Shown here: positions 15,211 through 20,650 of the stretch, one piece after another
Numbering within the stretch: position 1 is the first letter of the stretch
Layout: every line of letters begins with the position of its first letter
Assembly (NCBI GenBank): GCA_045601045.1
Contig: JAZRZA010000035.1
Coordinates: 1 to 20,789, forward strand
Direction: 5' to 3'
DNA from: UBA1181 sp045601045
GTDB lineage: Bacteria; Bacteroidota; Bacteroidia; Bacteroidales; Paludibacteraceae
DNA length: 20,789 bases
The notes under the pieces: generated by a model
The model's input: only the letters and a program-made list of their open reading frames with translations
What the model was told of the DNA's origin: nothing
The model's database searches: none
Position numbers and translations under genes: made by a program

Positions 15211-17043
15211 TTATTCTACAATACGAATACCGCCTTTGTCTGCGGAAGCGACCATCTTTCCGTAAGCTCTTAGTGCCTTAGAAACCACACGGTCTCTCTT
15301 AGGTTGCCAAGCCTCCTTGCCTTTCGCCTCCTCTGCCTTGCGGCGCTCCGCCAATTCGGCGTCGGAAAGTTTCACATTGATGGTACGGTTTGGAATATCG
15401 ATCTCGATGATGTCGCCGTCACGAACCAATCCGATGTTACCACCTGACGCGGCCTCTGGAGAGATGTGTCCGATGGAGAGTCCTGATGTACCTCCTGAGA
15501 AACGTCCGTCTGTGATCAAGGCGCACTCTTTGCCGAGGTGCTTAGACTTAATGTATGAGGTAGGGTAGAGCATCTCCTGCATACCAGGGCCACCCTTAGG
15601 GCCTTCGTGTGTGATCACAACCACGTCGCCGGAAACGATCTTTCCGCCGAGGATACCGTTGCAAGCGTCGTCTTGTGAGTTGAATACCTTGGCAGGACCT
15701 GCGAACTTCCAAATGCTCTCGTCGACACCTGCGGTCTTCACAACGCAACCGTCTAGCGCGATGTTACCCTTCAAGATCGCCATACCGCCATCCTTTGAGT
15801 AGGCGTGTTCAACGTCACGGATACAGCCGTTGGCACGATCGGTATCGAATGAGTCCCAATATGTCTCTTGGGAAGCCATCTTGATGGAGAACTTATTGGC
15901 AGCTGTACTCTTATAAATCTTTTCTGCTTTCGCGCAGCACTTAGGGCTGGTGATCGCATATTGGTCGATCGCCTCGCCGATGGTCATTCCGTCAACTCGT
16001 TTGACGCTTCTATCCACTAAACCAGCCTTGTCAAGCTCGTTCATGATAGAGATGATACCACCCGCTCTGTTCAAGTCTTGGATGTGGTATTTCTGTGTGT
16101 TCGGAGCAACTTTGCAGAGGCAAGGAGTCTTTCTTGAAAGCATATCGATGTCATCCATGGTGAAGTTCACGCCCGCCTCGTTGGCAACAGCCAAAAGGTG
16201 AAGTACGGTGTTGGTGGAACCACCCATCGCGATGTCCAATGTCATGGCGTTCAAGAAGGCCTCTCTGGTGGCGATGTTCAAAGGCAATACGCTCTCGTCG
16301 CCATCCCTATAATATTTGTAAGCGTTCTCGACAATCATTTTAGCGGCATCCACGAAAAGTTGCTCACGGTTCTTGTGCGTAGCGACGATCGTTCCGTTTC
16401 CTGGTAACGCGAAACCAAGCACCTCGTTCAAGCAGTTCATTGAGTTTGCGGTGAAGATACCTGAACAGCAACCGCAACCTGGACAAGCCGCTCTCTCGAT
16501 TTTGGCCACTTGCTCGTCAGAAACCGATTCGTCGGCGCTTTGGATCATGGCGTCGATCAGGTCAAGGTCGTGGCTGCCTTCGAGTTTACCAGCCTCCATA
16601 GCACCTCCGGATACGAAGATAGTCGGAATGTTTAGACGCATGGTGGCCAAAAGCATTCCTGGGGTGATCTTGTCGCAGTTGCTGATGCAGACGAGTGCGT
16701 CAGCCTTGTGCGCGTTCACCATGTATTCCACGCTGTCGGCGATCAAATCTCTGGAAGGCAATGAGTACAACATTCCGTCGTGACCCATGGCGATACCGTC
16801 GTCGATGGCGATGGTATTGAATTCAGCGGCGAAACATCCTAGCTTCTCAATCTCCTCCTTCACGCGTTGTCCGATCTCATGCAAGTGAACGTGACCGGGT
16901 ACAAATTGAGTGAAAGAGTTGGCGATCGCGATAATCGGTTTGCCGATTTGCTCTTCTTTCATGCCGTTGGCGCGCCAAAGGGCTCTCGCTCCGGCCATTC
17001 TTCTACCTTGAGTGCTGAATGCGCTTCTTAATTCGTGTTTCAT
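15211..17043 (-). CDS. ilvD: Dihydroxy-acid dehydratase
   Basis: 610 residues, full length for the E. coli-type Fe-S dehydratase. Diagnostic sites: D81-D82, SNCDKITPGM with C123 and the metal-binding Lys K125, and CPGCGCCSGIFTANSM (about 187-202), whose Cys residues hold the Fe-S cluster. The C-terminal swivel domain has DGRFSGGTSGLSIGHISPEAA. It dehydrates dihydroxyisovalerate and dihydroxymethylvalerate to the keto acids that give Val, Leu and Ile. It is the first gene of the operon and sits 31 bases beyond an attenuator terminator. An A-rich stretch (ATAAAAAG) precedes the ATG in place of a Shine-Dalgarno. Confidence 0.98.
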   Translation of the reverse strand: MKHELRSAFSTQGRRMAGARALWRANGMKEEQIGKPIIAIANSFTQFVPGHVHLHEIGQRVKEEIEKLGCFAAEFNTIAIDDGIAMGHDGMLYSLPSRDLIADSVEYMVNAHKADALVCISNCDKITPGMLLATMRLNIPTIFVSGGAMEAGKLEGSHDLDLIDAMIQSADESVSDEQVAKIERAACPGCGCCSGIFTANSMNCLNEVLGFALPGNGTIVATHKNREQLFVDAAKMIVENAYKYYRDGDESVLPLNIATREAFLNAMTLDIAMGGSTNTVLHLLAVANEAGVNFTMDDIDMLSRKTPCLCKVAPNTQKYHIQDLNRAGGIISIMNELDKAGLVDRSVKRVDGMTIGEAIDQYAITSPKCCAKAEKIYKSTAANKFSIKMASQETYWDSFDTDRANGCIRDVEHAYSKDGGMAILKGNIALDGCVVKTAGVDESIWKFAGPAKVFNSQDDACNGILGGKIVSGDVVVITHEGPKGGPGMQEMLYPTSYIKSKHLGKECALITDGRFSGGTSGLSIGHISPEAASGGNIGLVRDGDIIEIDIPNRTINVKLSDAELAERRKAEEAKGKEAWQPKRDRVVSKALRAYGKMVASADKGGIRIVE

Positions 17044-17074
17044 CTTTTTATAGTTTTGTTTGTTATTATTTCAC

Positions 17075-17104
17075 AAAAAAAAACTCCTTCTTGGAAGAAA
17101 GAGT
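17075..17104 (-). terminator. Attenuator terminator hairpin of the ilv leader
   Basis: On the minus strand, 17104-17095 pairs with 17092-17083 (ACTCTTTCTT with AAGAAGGAGT, one G.U pair, very tight loop) and is followed by nine T (17083-17075). It lies between the promoter and ilvD, so it can only act as a premature terminator. Its upstream arm is shared with the antiterminator described in the leader feature. Confidence 0.88.
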
Positions 17105-17138
17105 GTCATGCGGATTTCTTAGACAAACACCTTTCTTC

Positions 17139-17198
17139 CTAGCGAAGTCTCACGACCACTAGGTGTGCCAAGGTGATATGTATGTGTCCGTATTCCAT
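17139..17198 (-). CDS. ilv operon leader peptide (attenuation peptide)
   Basis: Nineteen codons plus TAG: MEYGHIHITLAHLVVVRLR. Eight residues are Ile, Leu or Val (two Ile, three Leu, three Val), including GTG GTC GTG in a row, just as leader peptides of ilv operons do. It is preceded by an A-rich stretch (ATAGAAAAAGA) typical of Bacteroidota starts, about 12 bases after the predicted transcription start. The stop codon touches the antiterminator's 5' arm. No role is expected beyond sensing charged Ile-, Leu- and Val-tRNA through ribosome stalling. It has no relation to surrounding shadow frames and is too short for ordinary gene finders. Confidence 0.87.
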   Translation of the reverse strand: MEYGHIHITLAHLVVVRLR

Positions 17199-17217
17199 TC
17201 TTTTTCTATAATTCGTA

Positions 17218-17225
17218 CAAAGTTA
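17218..17225 (-). promoter_or_regulatory. Bacteroidota -7 promoter element of the ilv operon
   Basis: TAACTTTG on the minus strand matches TAnnTTTG. A weak TTTC at the -33 position lies 20 bases upstream. The predicted start is near 17211, just before the leader peptide. It lies back to back with the RRM gene promoter, 44 bases away. Confidence 0.7.
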
Positions 17226-17269
17226 TAAATCTTTTTTTTGATTATGAAACAACTCTACTGATATTTAGT

Positions 17270-17277
17270 TATATTTG
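17270..17277 (+). promoter_or_regulatory. Bacteroidota -7 promoter element of the RRM gene
   Basis: TATATTTG matches TAnnTTTG. The expected -33 TTTG is not clear. The predicted start near 17284 gives a leader of about 95 bases to the RRM start codon. The last 26 bases of that leader are nearly all T and A. Confidence 0.6.
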
Positions 17278-17378
17278 TATTGGATTTTGGTCGTTAGATG
17301 TCCAAGAGGGTCCGTCGCGGATTTTCTTTCCATCTTCCCCATTATCGATCTTATTATTTATTTTTTACAATTTTTTTA

Positions 17379-17675
17379 ATGAACATTTTTGTTTCAAATT
17401 TAAGTTACGCGGTTACAGACGCGGACTTGTGTGATTTGTTTAAAGGTTATGGGGAAGTTTCTTCCGCAAAGGTGATCCTCGACCGTGAGACTCAAAAGTC
17501 AAGAGGATTTGGTTTTGTGGAGATGCCGGATGATGAAGCCGCTCGTAAGGCGATCGCTGAAATCGAGGGTGGCGAATTTGATGGTAGAACCATCCATGTA
17601 AAGGAGGCTCAACCTCGTGAGGATAGGCGTTCTGGCAATGGTCCCCGTGGCAATTTCCGTAGAAATAGAGAATAA
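17379..17675 (+). CDS. RRM-domain RNA-binding protein (Bacteroidota Rbp type)
   Basis: 98 residues, one RNA recognition motif: RNP2 IFVSNL (residues 3-8), RNP1 SRGFGFVEM (about 41-49), then DGRTIHVKEA. A short basic, Gly/Arg-rich tail (RSGNGPRGNFRRNRE) follows. Small RRM proteins are abundant in Bacteroidota, which lack Hfq in many lineages, and in Bacteroides they act in post-transcriptional control. The frame is open to an ATG at 17298, but the canonical RRM start is MNIFVSNL at 17379, and the upstream 27 codons look like untranslated leader. It is monocistronic: own promoter, then a terminator at 17706-17727. Confidence 0.95.
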   Translation: MNIFVSNLSYAVTDADLCDLFKGYGEVSSAKVILDRETQKSRGFGFVEMPDDEAARKAIAEIEGGEFDGRTIHVKEAQPREDRRSGNGPRGNFRRNRE

Positions 17676-17705
17676 TGATGTGACTTATTGATATTTCATG
17701 GAAAA

Positions 17706-17732
17706 GGGCGATGATGATTCATCGCCCTTTTT
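17706..17732 (+). terminator. Intrinsic terminator of the RRM gene, possibly bidirectional
   Basis: Perfect 9-bp stem GGGCGATGA/TCATCGCCC (17706-17714 with 17719-17727), loop TGAT, followed by TTTTT. AAAA precedes it, so it could also stop the convergent repeat-protein transcript. Confidence 0.9.
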
Positions 17733-17805
17733 CGTTATCAGCTAAAAAAATTTTGAAGAGAGTGAAAAGAAATGCGGTAGTGGTGCGGATCTTATTGTTT
17801 TTGAG

Positions 17806-18921
17806 CTATTTCTTTTTGGTCACTTTCCATACCTTAGGAATGTTGTTGGCACCGTATTTTGTCGCCAATGAAGCTGGGCAAATGAAGTTGCCTTTCGCAT
17901 TGGTCCTGTCTACCCATAGATCGGTCGCATCGCTCCATTTGGTGAATTTCACCCTGATTTGATTGATGCTGGAACATCCGAAAAACATCTTTCTGAAACT
18001 GCCTTTCTCCAATTTTGAGGCGTTGATGGCAGGTGCTTGTGTCATGGATGTGCAGTAACTGAACATTTCGTTGTAGCAGAAAGCCTCGGCCTTTTTGGCG
18101 GGAAGATAGGGTGCGCTCTTCAAACTCTCGCAGTGACCGAACATGCCGCTATAGCAATGCTCCGCGGTTTTTGAGGCGGGGAGTTGTGGCGCTTGGATGA
18201 GGCTGGTGCAGAAGAAGAACATGTTTCTATAACAACCAGTTTTCATCTCTTTGGCGGGTAATGCGGGGGCTTGGATCAGTCCCATGCAGTAATTGAACAT
18301 GTTTTCGTAACAGAAATCTGCTAGGGTTGTGGCTGGCAAAGCTGTCGTTTGGGTGAGCTCAGAGCAGTAGGCGAACATGCCTTTGTAGCACTCTTCCGCC
18401 AGTGTGGTGGCGGGTAGAACGGGCATCTGTTTCAGCTTTTTGCAATACCAAAACATGTTGTTGTAACATCTAGCTTTCAAGTGAATGGCAGGCAGGCTCG
18501 GCGCTTGTGTGAGACTCTCGCATTTCGCGAAAAGTTGGCTGAAACAGTCTTCGCTCGGAATGGTACTGCTCTTCCCATATTCGTCGATTAGTGTCATGAT
18601 GCTGCCTGAGGCCTCGATGGCGCCATTCATGCAGAACTGGGAGAATTGGTCCCATGCGTGGCTGAATCCTTCAGGATTATTGCCGCGTAAAAGGATTTTG
18701 TCTCCCTTTTTCTTTAGGACAATCGTGTCGTTCTCCATTAATGCCTTCCAGGAGGTGCCATTGTCGGATGAGTATTGAACGTCGGGGTGGTTGCCGCCTT
18801 TGTTGACATAGCAGAATGACGCGTTGTTCTCTCCCGCTTTGAATGTGAGGTAGTTTTGGGCATCGCACCATGTTATGCTAGCAATGATGGAAAGTGCGAA
18901 AAGAAGGACTTTATGTCTCAT
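17806..18921 (-). CDS. Secreted BspA-like Cys-ladder repeat protein
   Basis: 371 residues. Signal peptide about 1-21 (hydrophobic core LLFALSIIASI, likely cleavage after CDA; Trp before the Cys argues against a lipobox). An N-terminal beta domain (about 22-120) has YLTFKAG and QYSSDNGTSWKAL, as in gut Bacteroidota surface proteins. Eight tandem 26-residue repeats run from 126 to 333, consensus C-Y-x-x-M-F-x-x-C-x-x-L-x-Q-A-P-x-L-P-A; the eighth is degenerate and has lost its first Cys. The tail (NFICPASLATKYGANNIPKVWKV) is the usual cap. These leucine-rich-repeat-like solenoids are thought to mediate adhesion or binding outside the cell. No sorting domain is visible. It stands alone, with its own promoter and divergent from murB. 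Confidence 0.85.
   Translation of the reverse strand: MRHKVLLFALSIIASITWCDAQNYLTFKAGENNASFCYVNKGGNHPDVQYSSDNGTSWKALMENDTIVLKKKGDKILLRGNNPEGFSHAWDQFSQFCMNGAIEASGSIMTLIDEYGKSSTIPSEDCFSQLFAKCESLTQAPSLPAIHLKARCYNNMFWYCKKLKQMPVLPATTLAEECYKGMFAYCSELTQTTALPATTLADFCYENMFNYCMGLIQAPALPAKEMKTGCYRNMFFFCTSLIQAPQLPASKTAEHCYSGMFGHCESLKSAPYLPAKKAEAFCYNEMFSYCTSMTQAPAINASKLEKGSFRKMFFGCSSINQIRVKFTKWSDATDLWVDRTNAKGNFICPASLATKYGANNIPKVWKVTKKK
17923..18546 (-). repeat. Eight tandem 78-bp (26-residue) coding repeats
   Basis: The repeats occupy residues 126-333 with an exact 26-residue period and no insertions. Cys at positions 1 and 9, Met-Phe at 5-6 and Leu-Pro-Ala at 18-20 recur. DNA identity between units is only partial, so they are old rather than freshly duplicated. 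The last unit (SFRKMFFGCSSINQ) is diverged. Confidence 0.85.
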
Positions 18922-18949
18922 ATACGATGATTTTAAAGTGAATTATATA

Positions 18950-18981
18950 CAAATATAAGGAAATATTACGCTTTGTCCAAT
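18950..18981 (-). promoter_or_regulatory. Bacteroidota promoter of the Cys-ladder protein gene
   Basis: TATATTTG (18957-18950) as the -7 box and ATTG (18981-18978) as the -33 box, 20 bases apart, on the minus strand. The leader is short. The -33 box lies inside a perfect palindrome CCAATATTGG (18977-18986). Confidence 0.75.
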
Positions 18982-19010
18982 ATTGGATACGCATATATCG
19001 TAAAGAAAAC

Positions 19011-19018
19011 TAATTTTG
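19011..19018 (+). promoter_or_regulatory. Bacteroidota -7 promoter element of murB
   Basis: TAATTTTG matches TAnnTTTG, 30 bases before the murB start codon. The nearest TTG upstream (18983-18985) is 25 bases away, longer than usual, so the -33 box is uncertain. Confidence 0.65.
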
Positions 19019-19048
19019 TAAGACGAAGTGTGATAATATAGAGAATGT

Positions 19049-20053
19049 ATGAAGATATATAAAAATTATCAGTTGAAACCCTTGAACACATTCGGAATAG
19101 AGGCCTTATGCACTGAATTCGTGGAGTTTGAGGATGAAAAGGATTTGATGCGGCTTTATCAGGAGGGACGTTTCCAACACTCTTGGATGGCCATCGGGTG
19201 TGGCGCGAATCTGCTCTTTTGTGAAGACTATCCTGGAATGGTGATCCATTCTGTTTCCAATAAGATACATTTGGTGGAAGAGTCTGAGCGATCTGTATTG
19301 CTTCGTGTGGGAGCGGGTATGATATTGGACGATTTTATCGCCTATGCGGTCGCTAACGATTGGGGCGGCGCTGAGAATCTCTCCGCTATCCCTTGTAGTG
19401 TCGGAGCCGCGCCTGTCCAGAATGTGGGCGCTTATGGCGTTGAGGCGAAGGATGTGGTGGAGCGTGTCTATCTCTTTGATACGAAAAGCGGTGTTTCCAC
19501 TTCGTTCTCCAACGAAGAGTGTGCCTTCGGTTACCGTGATAGTTTCTTTAAATCTCATCCTCACTACGTCGTGGTGGCGGTTGATTTCAGATTGAGCAAG
19601 GCTCCTTACCATCAATTCCGTCTTGATTATGGTAATTTGCGCTCCTCTCTGACGGAGGATGTTTCATTGTCGCAGGTGCGTGAGGCGGTTTGCCGAATTC
19701 GTGGCGCTAAATTGCCGGATCCCGCGGAGATAGGTAGCGCGGGTAGTTTTTTCAAGAATCCCGTGGTGGAACGTTCTGTGGTGGATCGCCTATTGGAAGA
19801 GTATCCCAATATGCCCTATTATGAGGTGGGCGAGTTGAGAAAGATTCCTGCGGGCTGGATGATAGAGCAAGCGGGCTGGAAAGGGTTCCGCGAGGGGCAT
19901 GTGGGAGTGTATGAAAAGCAAGCCTTGGTTTTGGTGAATTATGGCGGGGCGACCGGTGCGGAGGTGTGGAATTTAGCCTTGCGCGTGGCGAACTCCGTGA
20001 AGGAAAAATTTGGCGTGGAAATTTCTCCGGAAGTGATACGGATTTGTTCTTGA
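19049..20053 (+). CDS. murB: UDP-N-acetylmuramate dehydrogenase (UDP-N-acetylenolpyruvoylglucosamine reductase)
   Basis: 334 residues, type I MurB (E. coli class). FAD-binding domain: LKPLNTFGIEA (about 9-19), AIGCGANLLF (48-57), AIPCSVGAAPVQNVGAYG (about 113-130). Catalytic residues are in place: Arg in GYRDS (R163), the proton-donor Ser in AGSFFKNP (S233), and the C-terminal Glu in SPEVIRI (E328). It reduces enolpyruvyl-UDP-GlcNAc to UDP-MurNAc with NADPH, the second committed step of peptidoglycan synthesis in the cytoplasm. An ATG four bases upstream is out of frame. It is monocistronic here, away from other mur genes, divergent from the repeat-protein gene, with a strong hairpin 33 bases after the stop. 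Confidence 0.97.
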   Translation: MKIYKNYQLKPLNTFGIEALCTEFVEFEDEKDLMRLYQEGRFQHSWMAIGCGANLLFCEDYPGMVIHSVSNKIHLVEESERSVLLRVGAGMILDDFIAYAVANDWGGAENLSAIPCSVGAAPVQNVGAYGVEAKDVVERVYLFDTKSGVSTSFSNEECAFGYRDSFFKSHPHYVVVAVDFRLSKAPYHQFRLDYGNLRSSLTEDVSLSQVREAVCRIRGAKLPDPAEIGSAGSFFKNPVVERSVVDRLLEEYPNMPYYEVGELRKIPAGWMIEQAGWKGFREGHVGVYEKQALVLVNYGGATGAEVWNLALRVANSVKEKFGVEISPEVIRICS

Positions 20054-20086
20054 TATTATCTTTTTACTATTAGTGACCTATATATA

Positions 20087-20122
20087 CGACAAGAGCCTGA
20101 TCATCTGATTAGGCTCTTGTCG
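20087..20122 (+). terminator. Long hairpin after murB (non-canonical terminator or palindromic element)
   Basis: Perfect 12-bp stem 20087-20098/20111-20122. It extends through four more pairs (one G.T) to a 4-base ATCT loop, 16 bp in all. No T tract follows on either strand. Its position just after murB suggests a transcript end or 3'-stabilising structure. Confidence 0.55.
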
Positions 20123-20354
20123 CAAACTGGTACATGTAATTTCCGTAAGGTTAGACGGATATAGTATATTTATATAATAGGGTCAAATTTAGTTGAAACC
20201 TTCAGTTGTTTCCCTTTAGGTTTACATTGCAATTTTACGATGAAATCGGCGCTTTTGTGTGGATGATTTGAAAATTTTTGTGGATAAATCGCGAAATCTT
20301 CACTTCTCTTTCTCTTCTTGTTTGTGCGTTAGCCGGTGTTTTGGGGAAAGATAC

Positions 20355-20388
20355 GAAAGGCTGCCGATGGGATCATCCGCAGCCTTTC
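20355..20388. repeat. Large interrupted hairpin
   Basis: Ten-bp outer stem GAAAGGCTGC/GCAGCCTTTC (20355-20364/20379-20388), a C-C mismatch, a 4-bp inner stem GATG/CATC and a GGAT loop. There is no long T run on either side. It would lie about 70 bases downstream of the minus-strand promoter-like TATCTTTG at 20465-20472. Confidence 0.5.
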
Positions 20389-20650
20389 CAATGTGTGCTC
20401 AAATGGTACTAAATTAAGGTTTGCTATAGTGTTTATGTTTACAAATAAGGGTTATTTTCGGTTGCAAAGATATGTCATCCTGTGCGGTAAGTATGTGTAC
20501 GATTTTAAGGTATGTGTGGATAAATTTCAAATATTGACGGTTGATGAGGTTCTGCGTGGGACGCTCTTTGTTGTGAAAAGTATTTCCTGAGAATAAAAAA
20601 AGTGGTGTGTGTCATAATAAAACAATCAAGGCATCGTTTTCTAAATAAAA

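Larger units (their letters stand above)
17044..17211 (-). promoter_or_regulatory. ilv leader: transcription attenuator (antiterminator/terminator switch)
   Basis: A 168-base leader between the promoter and ilvD. In order on the minus strand: leader peptide ORF (17198-17139); segment 2, GGAAGAAAG plus GTGT (17139-17127), beginning at the G of the peptide's stop codon; segment 3, ACAC-T-CTTTCTTCC (17106-17093); segment 4, AAGAAGGAGT and the T tract. Segments 2 and 3 pair over 9 + 4 bases with one bulged T (antiterminator). Segments 3 and 4 form the terminator. Within the peptide's Leu-Val codons, CCTAG (17163-17159) can pair with CTAGG (17142-17138), and ACACC (17166-17162) with GGTGT (17131-17127), so segment 1 competes for segment 2. 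Ribosomes stalled at Val/Leu codons would free segment 2 and allow read-through; a ribosome reaching the stop would mask it and cause termination. Confidence 0.88.
20054..20650. other. Gene-free region with DnaA boxes (candidate replication-origin-like or DnaA-binding region)
   Basis: No convincing gene in about 600 bases. It holds the post-murB hairpin, an AT-rich stretch (about 20159-20180, nearly all A/T), and a near-match DnaA box TGTGGATGA (20258-20266). Two perfect DnaA boxes TGTGGATAA follow (20279-20287 and 20515-20523), all three in the same orientation, and a second hairpin lies at 20355-20388. Two minus-strand TAnnTTTG matches (20184-20191 and 20465-20472) could drive short transcripts. 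The only sizeable frame, 84 codons at 20336-20590, resembles nothing and overlaps the hairpin. Confidence 0.4.

Noticed and set aside
17298..17378. N-terminal extension of the RRM protein from the ATG at 17298
   Set aside because: The canonical RRM start MNIFVSNL is at 17379. The extension is not RRM-like and its codons fall in the U-rich leader.
17711..17962. 83-codon plus-strand frame after the RRM gene
   Set aside because: It starts inside the terminator hairpin and runs antisense to the Cys-ladder gene; product unlike any known protein.
17923..18546. Regular 78-base repeats as a possible CRISPR array
   Set aside because: The repeats are contiguous, in frame, diverged at DNA level and encode a protein solenoid; there are no spacers.
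20336..20590. 84-codon plus-strand frame in the gene-free region
   Set aside because: No recognisable family, overlaps a large hairpin and a perfect DnaA box, and has no promoter or leader typical of the other genes.
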